Below, in pieces: positions 53,222 through 61,531 of a DNA stretch of 64,000 bases. Under the pieces are notes generated by a model, which did not search any database, was not told the DNA's origin, and saw nothing but the letters and a program-made list of their open reading frames with translations. Within the stretch, counting starts at the first letter, position 1. Every line of letters begins with the position of its first letter. The position numbers were made by a program, and so were the translations under genes. This DNA is from Lentisphaeria bacterium (GTDB lineage Bacteria > Verrucomicrobiota > Lentisphaeria > Victivallales > Victivallaceae). The DNA lies in the NCBI GenBank assembly GCA_900768505.1, contig CAAGED010000005.1, positions 1 through 64,000 on the forward strand, given 5' to 3'.

Positions 53222-55885
53222 TTATTCATCCTGCAATTCGCTGGTATCCAGAATTTCCCGTTTCGAGCCGCCCGGCTGTGGAGGTCCAACCAAGTTGCGT
53301 TCTTCAAATAAATCAATCAATTCCGCTGCCCGGTTGTAGCCAATCTTCAGACGTCGCTGCAGGTAACTGGTACTTGCTTTGCGTTCGGTGAGAATTATCT
53401 CCAATGCTTTTTTTACCAGCTCGCCGTCACCCGGTTCCAGATATCGGCGCATGGCCGGCGTTAAATTCACCTCTTTGCCGCCGCGATTGCTTACAAATTC
53501 AACCTCATCCTCCTCGTTTTCTCCGTCGCTGTCGGAAATAACCTGTTCGTCAAAATGCTGCTCAACCTGACCGGCAATAAATTCAACCACTTTTTTGATG
53601 TCGTTGTCATCCACCATCGCCCCCTGGATGCGCTCCAAATTGGCACTGCCCGGGGGAATCAGCAGCATATCGCCTTTGCCAAGCAGCGTCTCCGCACCCT
53701 TTTGATCCAGAATTACCCGGCTGTCCACAATCGACCCCACCCGGAAAGCGATTCGAGTCGGCAAATTGGCTTTGATGACACCGGTAATAATATTAGTTGA
53801 CGGCCGTTGAGTGGCGATCACAATGTGAATACCGGCAGCCCGGCCTTTCTGGGCGATTCTGGCGATTGAGGTTTCCACTTCACTGCGGGCATCGGTCATC
53901 ATTACATCGGCCAGCTCGTCCACGATAATTACCAGATAAGGCATTTTTAAGGGGATCGGATCGCCGTTTTCATCCATAATCGGCGCCGGATCGGCTGGAC
54001 GAGTGTTATATCCCTTGAGATTTTTTACCCGGGCTCTGGCCAGAATGCGGTAACGTTTTTCCATTTCATTGACCGCCCAGCGCAGGGCAATCGGCACCTT
54101 TCCGGATTCGTTCACCACTGGCGTAATCAGATGGGGGAGTGTCTTATAATCCTCCAGTTCCACCACCTTGGGGTCTACCATAATCAGCCGCATCATTTCG
54201 GGTGGGAAGTGGAAGAGCAGACTCATAATCAAGGTGTTCATGCATACTGACTTACCGGAACCGGTAGAACCGGCGATCAGCAGATGCGGCGCCTTGGCTA
54301 AATCCAGAATAATGGATTTTCCGGCCACATCTCGTCCCAAGACAATCGGGATATCTGCCCGGCTTAGTTTCCACTCATCGTCCTCCATTATTGAGCGGGC
54401 GAATACGGCCTCGGATTTTGAATTAGGTGCTTCCACTCCAACGGCGTTACGACCCGGAATCGGTGCCAGTACGCGAATGGATTCCGCTTCCATCTGCATG
54501 GCAATATTGTTGGAGATGGCGGTAATTTTTTCCACTTTTACTCCCGGTTCCAATGAAATCTCGTATCGAGTGACCCGCGGGCCGCTGATAATTCCGCTGA
54601 CATGGCCGTTGACATTAAAACTGTCCAGGGTTTTTTGCAGTTTGTCCTGCGCCTTGGCAATAAATTCCCGACTTTCTCCGGTATTCTCCGGCCCTTTGCA
54701 GAGCATGGTTACCGGCGGAAGTATGAAATCGCTGGCGTTCCGGGGGGCAGTTAGGTTGTGTCCTTGAACTGTCGGCCGGATATTTGGTTCCGCATTGTTC
54801 AAATGTGTCGGAGCCGATCCCGGAGTGGCAAACGGTATTCCCGGAGTCTGCGTCGGGGTGGCGGCCGGCCGTTCCGCAATTGGCGGCGCATTTTGAATAA
54901 CCGGCGGTGGCGTTGGAGTCGGTGGCGGAGTTTGAGGAGATGAAGACGGTGTATCAGCAAATTCCTCGTTGGGGAAAAGTTCTTCATTTACCGGTTTTGC
55001 CTGCTGAACGGCAGGTTTTGCGTTATTGATATTTGAATTACAAGTAACTTCTGCCGCATTGGAATTGTAGTCGTTTTGCTGATTTTGACGCAATTTCAGC
55101 AAGGCTCGGCGGGCAATGGTAAAAATACCGGGTTGCTCGTCGGAGGGCTTGACATTATGATCGGTAATGTTGTCGGAATCAGAATGTTTTTCATTCCTGA
55201 CCGGTTTTTCAATCTTGTTTCTTGATGAGTCGTACTCATCCTCATATTCTCTGGTTAAATGGGTGTAGAGTGCCGCCAGCACCTTGTGCCAATCGGCGAA
55301 ATATATGATTAGCGATCCGCTTGTTAAAAATACTCCGCCGACCACCACGGTTCCCACATATCCGATTAATTGGCGCAGATATCCGGCGCAGTTGTCCGAA
55401 TAGAGGTTGGGCGGAGCGGCCAGCAGCTGACCGATAACCCCGCCGGTGATGGCGCGATCCGGTGATTCGGCATTGCCCAGTCCGCAGCGGACGGCGCTGT
55501 CAATCATTGAAGCAGGATCCAGAGCCATCAGCAGTGTTAATCCTAAAATCCAGAGTATCAGTCCGCCGGAATAACCGCGGCGTTTCAGCGGGATTGGTAT
55601 AATCGGGCGCAGTGCCGCCAAAGTCAGGACAATAACGATGGCGTAAGTGCCGAGACCGAACAGGTAGAATAAAAGACCGGACAATTTTGCCCCGAGTTGT
55701 CCGCTCCAATTATTGATTGGACGGTCGATTCCGCCCTGTAAAATGGCGTAATCCTCCGCAGAGTGTGAGAATACCGCCAGCAAAATAAGCAGAATGATAA
55801 CGATATAAAAAATATGTCGTATTTTCAACGGGAACTCATTGCTCCCGTTGAGCAAAACATCGGCGCGATTATTTTGGTCAGCCAT
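53222..55885 (-). CDS. ftsK: DNA translocase FtsK/SpoIIIE
   Basis: An 887-aa DNA pump for chromosome segregation at division. Four N-terminal membrane helices occupy residues ~20-220. A Pro/Thr/Gln-rich linker follows to ~400. The motor domain has Walker A GSTGSGKS (about 538-545), PYLVIIVDELADVM as Walker B, and the C-terminal gamma winged-helix domain begins near 820 (LQRRLKIGYNRAAELID). I chose the ATG at 55885 because GGGGGAAAATA precedes it; in-frame sequence further upstream lacks a good signal. Length is typical for a membrane-anchored FtsK with a linker. Confidence 0.95.
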   Translation of the reverse strand: MADQNNRADVLLNGSNEFPLKIRHIFYIVIILLILLAVFSHSAEDYAILQGGIDRPINNWSGQLGAKLSGLLFYLFGLGTYAIVIVLTLAALRPIIPIPLKRRGYSGGLILWILGLTLLMALDPASMIDSAVRCGLGNAESPDRAITGGVIGQLLAAPPNLYSDNCAGYLRQLIGYVGTVVVGGVFLTSGSLIIYFADWHKVLAALYTHLTREYEDEYDSSRNKIEKPVRNEKHSDSDNITDHNVKPSDEQPGIFTIARRALLKLRQNQQNDYNSNAAEVTCNSNINNAKPAVQQAKPVNEELFPNEEFADTPSSSPQTPPPTPTPPPVIQNAPPIAERPAATPTQTPGIPFATPGSAPTHLNNAEPNIRPTVQGHNLTAPRNASDFILPPVTMLCKGPENTGESREFIAKAQDKLQKTLDSFNVNGHVSGIISGPRVTRYEISLEPGVKVEKITAISNNIAMQMEAESIRVLAPIPGRNAVGVEAPNSKSEAVFARSIMEDDEWKLSRADIPIVLGRDVAGKSIILDLAKAPHLLIAGSTGSGKSVCMNTLIMSLLFHFPPEMMRLIMVDPKVVELEDYKTLPHLITPVVNESGKVPIALRWAVNEMEKRYRILARARVKNLKGYNTRPADPAPIMDENGDPIPLKMPYLVIIVDELADVMMTDARSEVETSIARIAQKGRAAGIHIVIATQRPSTNIITGVIKANLPTRIAFRVGSIVDSRVILDQKGAETLLGKGDMLLIPPGSANLERIQGAMVDDNDIKKVVEFIAGQVEQHFDEQVISDSDGENEEDEVEFVSNRGGKEVNLTPAMRRYLEPGDGELVKKALEIILTERKASTSYLQRRLKIGYNRAAELIDLFEERNLVGPPQPGGSKREILDTSELQDE

Positions 55886-56174
55886 TATTTTCCCCCGGAA
55901 ATTTTTAGACAGAAAGAGATTGCTCTCTAATATATCGCCGTTGCCGGTTAAATTCAATAAAACAATGTTGATTATAACGATAAAAATATTGATTTGTGGT
56001 GTGTTGCTATATTTTCGGAATAGGCATCGCACATGGTAAAACATCGGCGGCAGACTTCCTGCGACGGGGGAAAATTTTTATTGTCCGATTTTTAGCGCTG
56101 AAAACTTTTATTTTTCCGGAAATGACTGTATGTTAGAATGTTTGTGTTTTTTAATAACAAAATGGGAGCGCGTA

Positions 56175-57137
56175 ATGTTTACAACATCTTTTTTAGCACT
56201 TAATATTCTGATTTTCATCGCCGGTATCGGGGCATTGCTCAAGGGCAGTGATTATTTTGTGGACGGTGCGGTGGTTATCGCCCGAAAACTTAAGGTTTCC
56301 GAGTTGGCTATTGGTTTGACGCTGGTCAGCATCGGCACCAGTCTGCCGGAGATGGGCACCAATATTTACGCCGCAATTGAAAAGCAGTCCGACATCACCA
56401 TGGGGAATATTGTGGGGAGCAATCTTTGCAATGTGTTGTTCATTCTGGCGTTGTCGGTGGTTATTATGGGGGTGATTCCGGTGGGGCGGGATATCCTGAA
56501 GCGGGATATGCCCTTTATGGTGGGGTCGACTCTCCTGGTGATGAGCGGGGCTTATTTTTTCGGCAAATTGAATTTTCTCTGGGGTATTGCGTCGTTCGTT
56601 GTGCTGGGATTTTATATGTGGATGTTGTTCCGTAATTCCAAGGGCGGAGCGGCCGCATCGGATGAGTCGGAGAGCAGCCGGATCAAGAGTGTCCCGGTGG
56701 CGCTACTGGTGATGGCGCTGAGTGTGGCGTTAATTACCCTGGGAGCTAAGGCCATGGTGGATAATGCGGTATGGTTTTCCACCCAGATGGGGTTGAATGC
56801 CAGTGTAATTGCCGTTACCGTGGTGGCAATTGGCACGAGTTTGCCGGAATTAGCGGTGACACTGGTGGGGGTAATCAAGAAGAAGAATGATATTGCTCTG
56901 GGCAATATTATTGGCAGCAACATAATGAATGTGCTGCTGATTTTGGGGTTGTCGTCATTGATTTCGCCGGTGATGTGCGGCGGGGAAATGCTGGAATTTT
57001 ATCTGCCGGCATTGCTGGTTTCGGATTTAATGCTTATCGGGTTTGTTTTCTGGGGTGGCAAATTGAATCGTATCGAGGGAGTTCTGATGTTGACGGAATT
57101 TGCCGCATTTATGATTTACAACGTAATAAAGCTCTGA
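56175..57137 (+). CDS. CaCA-family Na+/Ca2+ exchanger (YrbG-like)
   Basis: A 320-aa inner-membrane antiporter. The two inverted alpha repeats are clear: IGLTLVSIGTSLPEMGT...IVGSNLCNV and IAVTVVAIGTSLPELAV...IIGSNIMNV, each with the GTSLPE ion-binding motif. About ten helices. I use ATG 56175, which has GGGAG 6 bases upstream; a frame-extension to 56130 is less likely. It exchanges Ca2+ for Na+, complementing the Ca2+-type ATPase in this window (inference). It converges on the GH36-like gene at 57209. Confidence 0.94.
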   Translation: MFTTSFLALNILIFIAGIGALLKGSDYFVDGAVVIARKLKVSELAIGLTLVSIGTSLPEMGTNIYAAIEKQSDITMGNIVGSNLCNVLFILALSVVIMGVIPVGRDILKRDMPFMVGSTLLVMSGAYFFGKLNFLWGIASFVVLGFYMWMLFRNSKGGAAASDESESSRIKSVPVALLVMALSVALITLGAKAMVDNAVWFSTQMGLNASVIAVTVVAIGTSLPELAVTLVGVIKKKNDIALGNIIGSNIMNVLLILGLSSLISPVMCGGEMLEFYLPALLVSDLMLIGFVFWGGKLNRIEGVLMLTEFAAFMIYNVIKL

Positions 57138-57146
57138 TTGAACGGC

Positions 57147-57185
57147 AAAAAAAGCGGACCGGATTTTATTCCGATCCGCTTTTTT
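57147..57185. terminator. Bidirectional terminator
   Basis: AAAAAAAGCGGACCGGA (57147-57163) pairs with TCCGATCCGCTTTTTT (57170-57185), with a single mismatch pair. It lies between two convergent genes, 10 and 24 bases from their stops, with A-run and T-run flanks usable in both directions. Confidence 0.88.
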
Positions 57186-57208
57186 CATCCTTTATCTAAA
57201 ATTTGTTT

Positions 57209-58990
57209 TTAATCCAGCCGCGCCAGTCCGGAAATTGGTACATTCAGGCGATGCAGTCCAGGCGGCAATTCCAAATCAGCTGTCAGCTCTCCCAATGTAT
57301 TGTAAACTTTTATCAGTCTGCTCGCCGATAAATCCACTGTTATATCGGTGTTTTCACTGCCATTTACAAGGTAGGTGGTCTTGCCGGAAGTTGGGGTAAT
57401 TACTTGTTGACCCAGATATATGGCGAAAATCTCCTCCTCCTCCAATTCACTTTGCACCAGGGGATAATTTAATTCCGGGTGGAAGGGTTTCAGATGCCCG
57501 AACAATAATAAATCCCGGTGTTCTGTCCAGAATCCGGTCCAGAATTTCAGCATCCGGCCGTGTAGCGGCGGAATCTCCTCCAGCCGGACGGAAATTTGCG
57601 GTACGCTGAAGAGGATGGCCAGAAACTGCCGTGCCGCAACTTCGGCGCTGTCGCTGTAATTCCAGGTAAGCATGTCGGAATGTATCGCAGTTTGTGGCGA
57701 GGCGGTAATTCTTAAATCAATTGTTCGCACCCGGTTCAGCAGTAAATCTCCCGGACAATCCGCCGCCCGCAGTATATTGCCGTATTTTCGGATGGCCGGC
57801 CCGATATAATTCTGCCGGAATTCAATAAGAATATCGCTTTTTATTTGACGCAACCGGGTGATGACGCCGGTCATAAGTTTATCCACTCCCTCCGGAACTG
57901 TCTTGCAGTCCCGGCCGTTGCCGAAATTCTCCGCCACTGCCGGGTCATTGGCGTAAGCTACTGGAAACGAGTCGATGAAGTCCAGTTTGAATCCATCCAA
58001 ATCCCACTCCCGGACCGCATTTTCGTAGGTGGAAATCAGAAACTCCCGTACTTCCGGGAAACGGGGGTCCAGTATATGGGCGTCAGTGAGACGTGTATAA
58101 AGATATTTGCCTTGGAAGCGGGCGAAGTTTTCACTTTTTTCGCCTACAAACGGCACCGAGTACCAGAGAATATATTTGAATCCGGCTTCATGGACTTTTT
58201 TTACATGTTCTTTCATGTTCGGGAAGCGGGAGACTACCGGTTGCCAGTCGCCGCAGTAGGCGTATGGCCCGCCGTTGTAGCGGTCGGTCTGCCAGCCGTC
58301 GTCCACAATCAGGGTTTTCATTCCGTATTGTGCGGCGTAACCTAATTGACGTTGGACAATGTCGGAGTGTAAATTATCCTTGTGGTAACTGTACCAGCTG
58401 GAGTAGAGCAAATCAAATGCCGCCTCCGGCGCCGGAGCAACCTGATATTCATCCATGTCGGCGTACCAGTCGAAGATTTTGCGGATGGCGTCGGCATAAA
58501 AAATGGCCTCGGTATTGACGATTATTTGTGCGGAATACTCGGTGCGCGGCGCCTCGGGCGACTCGAAAAAGGCGACGAAGCAATCGATATTGGAGTTGTA
58601 TTCGTTGACACCCGCGCCGAACCCCACCTCCCGCTTTGCCTCCGATGCGGCAAAACTGAACCGGTTCAGGCCGGATTGGTTGTAGAGTGTCATTACCGGT
58701 GCGCTGTATGCCAACTGACTGCCCCGGCGTCCGCCCCAGTTGGGAGGCATGTGGTCGCGGCGGTCGCAGGCGCAATACCAGCGGAAGGCGATGTCGTGCT
58801 GGGGAATACTCCAGGAAAAGTTGCAGCATGGAGGAATTTGCGGCGTCGCCGAGCGGATGGTGAAGCTGATTACACTAATTCCTGGTTGAGGCGAGAAGGA
58901 GGATAACTCCGCCTGCCAGTTTGAGTTGTCCTCCGGCAAGTCCAAATACACGGTACTGAATGCACTTTCGATGGAGTAGTGATTTTGCAT
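57209..58990 (-). CDS. GH36-like (clan GH-D) glycosidase, second copy
   Basis: A 593-aa paralog of the enzyme at 28767. It has LIVDDGWQTD near residue 230, the nucleophile motif GFKLDF (D337) and acid/base candidate ADCPGD (D411). An N-terminal beta-sandwich-like domain and C-terminal beta domain flank the barrel. I use ATG 58990; a TTG start 14 codons upstream is unsupported. Absence of a signal peptide implies a cytoplasmic enzyme acting on imported oligosaccharides. Likely alpha-galactosidase-type but specificity may differ between the two copies. Confidence 0.85.
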   Translation of the reverse strand: MQNHYSIESAFSTVYLDLPEDNSNWQAELSSFSPQPGISVISFTIRSATPQIPPCCNFSWSIPQHDIAFRWYCACDRRDHMPPNWGGRRGSQLAYSAPVMTLYNQSGLNRFSFAASEAKREVGFGAGVNEYNSNIDCFVAFFESPEAPRTEYSAQIIVNTEAIFYADAIRKIFDWYADMDEYQVAPAPEAAFDLLYSSWYSYHKDNLHSDIVQRQLGYAAQYGMKTLIVDDGWQTDRYNGGPYAYCGDWQPVVSRFPNMKEHVKKVHEAGFKYILWYSVPFVGEKSENFARFQGKYLYTRLTDAHILDPRFPEVREFLISTYENAVREWDLDGFKLDFIDSFPVAYANDPAVAENFGNGRDCKTVPEGVDKLMTGVITRLRQIKSDILIEFRQNYIGPAIRKYGNILRAADCPGDLLLNRVRTIDLRITASPQTAIHSDMLTWNYSDSAEVAARQFLAILFSVPQISVRLEEIPPLHGRMLKFWTGFWTEHRDLLLFGHLKPFHPELNYPLVQSELEEEEIFAIYLGQQVITPTSGKTTYLVNGSENTDITVDLSASRLIKVYNTLGELTADLELPPGLHRLNVPISGLARLD

Positions 58991-59047
58991 AATAAAAACT
59001 TTCGATAAAATTAATATGATATTGCGTTTCAATTACCGGAAAAATAC

Positions 59048-59080
59048 AATGCCGCCGATTTTTTTCAAGTCGGCGGCATT
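59048..59080 (-). terminator. Terminator of the exported-protein gene
   Basis: AATGCCGCCGA (59048-59058) and TCGGCGGCATT (59070-59080) form a perfect 11-bp stem 16 bases after the stop of the minus-strand gene. The minus strand continues with GTATTTTT. Confidence 0.8.
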
Positions 59081-59095
59081 GGGATAATGAAAAAA

Positions 59096-60319
59096 TTATT
59101 TTTTCAGCTCTTGGAGAGCGAAAGCGTTTTGGGTTGCCTGATACTCTTTTTCCCAGAGTTCAATCCGGCGGATACTGCCATCGGTGTAAGGGATGACAGT
59201 TGATTGTTTTGCTATTGTCGGCGGCGGGGTCAGAAAGAGATTGAGCTTATTGTCATCATATTCCACTGAGTCGACGCCGAAAAAATATTGATCCATATTG
59301 CGGTTGCCCGGTGTCAGTGACGGAGTCATAAATTTCTCCTGCGACTTGAAATCAATGCCGTTTAGGTTGGCGCTCAGCAAAGTAAGGGGAGCGTACTGCT
59401 GGCGGCTTTTGGTGAATTTAGGATTTTTCCTGATATAATCGGCGTAGGATAATTCAATTACCCCGACATATTTAAAGTTGTTGTTGTTCATGATGTTGCG
59501 GTCGATTGGACGCTTGTCGAACGGAAGTGGCGGCATAAATTTTATTTTGGTGTAGTAGCCGGGAATTTTGTATTCCGTGGACAATCCCTGACCTGGATCG
59601 ACCGTGAAACGCATTGCCCGGGGGTATTTTTTGATTGGCAGCGTCCAGACGATTTCGGTGGTTTTCCGCAGTTCAAGCCAATCCGGAGTGTTGACGCGGA
59701 AGAGGCGGCGGCTGAGGCCGCGCTGATTGAACGCCAGAGAATTGTTTAATTTCACAAATTTATTGTTGACATCCTTGGTTTTTACCACTTCCTGAAGGTG
59801 GTCGCCGCTGAATTGCTGCTCCAATTCGTCGGCGAGGCAGAGCAGATGCGTCCCGGAATTGTCGTTGACCACGGCTAAGAGTTTATTGGCATCGGCGCTG
59901 ATGCTGCTGAGCACCCGGGGGCGGTCGAAATCAATAATAATTTTATCCTCGGTAAAAAAGAGATAGGCGTTGAAATTGTTGCTGACGATTTGCAATGCCT
60001 CAAAAAATGAAACCCGGGACGGCAGCGTTTTTGGCAGCACCTGGTTCAGTTGCAACTTGATTTTGTCATCGTTCAATATCATTATTTCAATGCGGTTGTC
60101 CACCTTGGCCGGAGTGTTCCGGATGAACTCCAGCATGGATGAATAATTTTTATAATTAGTGTTGAATTGAAGCTGACTTAAGGTGGTGGCGGCGGGAAGT
60201 TCCAGCAAATTTTCCCGTTTTGAATTGCCGTAGTCATTGGAGAATGAATATTGGTTTTCGGCTGCAATAAAATTGTTGCAGATAAACAATGCCAGTAAAA
60301 AAACAAAGAGTGATTTCAT
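59096..60319 (-). CDS. Hypothetical exported protein with secretin-N-like segment
   Basis: A 407-aa product with a clean signal peptide (MKSLFVFLLALFICNNFIAA, residues 1-20). Residues ~80-135 (LQLNQVLPKTLPSRVSFFEAL, then QIVSNNFNAYLFFTEDKIII) resemble the short alpha/beta modules found at the N-terminus of secretins and TonB-dependent receptors (STN-like). The rest is not recognised and contains no membrane helices, so it is periplasmic or secreted. I use ATG 60319; a TTG four codons upstream is in frame. A strong minus-strand promoter lies at 60414-60442. The gene is divergent from the sensor kinase, hinting at possible regulatory connection (inference). Confidence 0.7.
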   Translation of the reverse strand: MKSLFVFLLALFICNNFIAAENQYSFSNDYGNSKRENLLELPAATTLSQLQFNTNYKNYSSMLEFIRNTPAKVDNRIEIMILNDDKIKLQLNQVLPKTLPSRVSFFEALQIVSNNFNAYLFFTEDKIIIDFDRPRVLSSISADANKLLAVVNDNSGTHLLCLADELEQQFSGDHLQEVVKTKDVNNKFVKLNNSLAFNQRGLSRRLFRVNTPDWLELRKTTEIVWTLPIKKYPRAMRFTVDPGQGLSTEYKIPGYYTKIKFMPPLPFDKRPIDRNIMNNNNFKYVGVIELSYADYIRKNPKFTKSRQQYAPLTLLSANLNGIDFKSQEKFMTPSLTPGNRNMDQYFFGVDSVEYDDNKLNLFLTPPPTIAKQSTVIPYTDGSIRRIELWEKEYQATQNAFALQELKK

Positions 60320-60413
60320 AATTTTCGACAAACCTTTAAATTTTTTTTCAACTCGAAACGGTCAATAAAATAATTTGATTCAAAAAACGAATACTGACCG
60401 TAAAACAAATTAT

Positions 60414-60442
60414 ATTATACACTTTCTGAGATGTTTTGTAAA
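60414..60442 (-). promoter_or_regulatory. Strong promoter for the exported-protein gene
   Basis: On the minus strand TTTACA (60442-60437), a 17-base spacer and a perfect TATAAT (60419-60414) lie about 95 bases before the start codon at 60319. Confidence 0.7.
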
Positions 60443-60588
60443 GTAAAAACATCAATTTTCCCATTTTTTTAATCCGGGCAGTTGCTGATGGTATTCCTTA
60501 TACAGTTGGAATGGTTGGATGAATTGATAAATATATATCATATTCTATATTTTTCTTTTCAATGCGGCAAATAATATAAAATAATAAT

Positions 60589-60617
60589 TTGACATTCACT
60601 TTTTTCAGTGTTATATT
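60589..60617 (+). promoter_or_regulatory. Strong promoter for the sensor kinase gene
   Basis: A perfect TTGACA (60589-60594), a 17-base spacer and TATATT (60612-60617) give one of the best sigma-70-type promoters in the window, about 100 bases before the kinase start. Confidence 0.75.
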
Positions 60618-60716
60618 CGAGGCAAAGAAGAGATTTTGGGATAACTGAATGTGGGTAATATTTCGGCGTTGCGACGTCGGGTATTCTACCGGGGCGCGTT
60701 GGGGGAAAGAGTTCAT

Positions 60717-61238
60717 ATGATTAGCCTTTATTTTTTTCCGATTATATTGATTATAATGGTGCCGTTGTTTTATTTTGAGCGAATTAGAATTTGGCGCAAG
60801 TATTTTATGGGGGATAAATTATCCATTGAAGAGGTTTTTTTATTTAATTTCGTTGGGTGGACATCCGAAAAATTAAACCTTCTGGCGCAGAAATTTATAA
60901 TATCCCGGAGTATGCTCAGCAGAAAACGAAAATTATGGTGTTATCTCAATAAACATTGCATGTTTGTCAACGTCGGAGGATTTATTGGTAAAAAAACGAT
61001 GGTCGAAAAGGTTGCCGAACTGTTGCTTTATTTGGGAACTGAAGTCAATGCACGGCAAATAGTCTACTACCGTTATGATGAATGTAATGATACATTTACC
61101 CCGGAGTTTGGTGGAGGAGAAAATTTTGACGCTGAAAAATCCGGATTGATTGCGGGAGACAACGCCAGCGGTCTGAGAAATTTTCTGACTTGGCAGAACA
61201 TCTTTTTTACCAGTGGTAAGGTGGATGAAAAAAAATGA
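60717..61238 (+). CDS. Sensor kinase, N-terminal fragment: membrane helix and first half of GAF domain
   Basis: A 173-aa reading frame with ATG 60717 preceded by GGGGGAAAG. One N-terminal membrane helix (about residues 3-21) is followed by a helical linker and the first part of a GAF domain (VEKVAELLLYLGTEVNARQI). The frame stops at TGA 61236-61238, just after an A8 run. The missing second half of the GAF fold continues in the overlapping -1 frame, so this is most likely the front of one larger kinase rather than a complete protein. A GTG-initiated extension to 60651 is possible but weaker. Confidence 0.7.
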   Translation: MISLYFFPIILIIMVPLFYFERIRIWRKYFMGDKLSIEEVFLFNFVGWTSEKLNLLAQKFIISRSMLSRKRKLWCYLNKHCMFVNVGGFIGKKTMVEKVAELLLYLGTEVNARQIVYYRYDECNDTFTPEFGGGENFDAEKSGLIAGDNASGLRNFLTWQNIFFTSGKVDEKK

Positions 61239-61531
61239 CCACCTTGCGGAACTGGCTGCCATTTGAACTTGATAAAAAATGTTTTTTGCTCAGTGCCTTA
61301 AAAACGGATCAGCAGTTGCATGGCATGTTATTTATCCGCTTCCGAGGGGAGAGGGTGCCGGGAATCTTATATTTGCTTCTAATCCGTAGAACCATGCGGT
61401 TACTTGCTGCGCTTCTGACGGATGAACTGGAAAAAAACGACTCGGAGCGGCGGCTCAAGCGTTTGCTGCACAATAACCGTACCCAGCAGAAGTTGCTGGC
61501 CAACTCCCAGATTGCCCGGGGAGTGTTTTGA
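61235..61531 (+). CDS. Sensor kinase, middle fragment: second half of GAF and linker helix
   Basis: A 98-aa frame, -1 relative to the preceding one and overlapping it by ATGA. It contains the final strands of a GAF domain (FLLSALKTDQ, then LHGMLFIRFRG) and a long signalling helix (TDELEKNDSERRLKRLLHNN) that ends RGVF at a TGA (61529-61531). The sequence continues without break as FEVITSEFDFDKA in the +1 frame. The ATGA arrangement alone would allow an ordinary coupled gene, but a stand-alone half-GAF with half a linker makes no sense. Confidence 0.65.
   Translation: MTTLRNWLPFELDKKCFLLSALKTDQQLHGMLFIRFRGERVPGILYLLLIRRTMRLLAALLTDELEKNDSERRLKRLLHNNRTQQKLLANSQIARGVF

Larger units (their letters stand above)
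60320..60716. other. Divergent intergenic region with two promoters
   Basis: This 397-base region between the exported-protein gene and the kinase holds one promoter for each direction (60414-60442 minus; 60589-60617 plus). The middle (60443-60588) is A/T-rich with no clear palindromic operator. A ~100-base leader precedes the kinase start at 60717, and GGGGGAAAG about 8 bases upstream provides its ribosome binding site. Confidence 0.5.

Noticed and set aside
61423..61526. ATG near 61423 as an independent start for the kinase main frame
   Set aside because: The translated leader (MNWKKTTRSGGSS...) is out-of-frame linker sequence with no domain character, whereas the middle frame reads through perfectly into the kinase if shifted +1.
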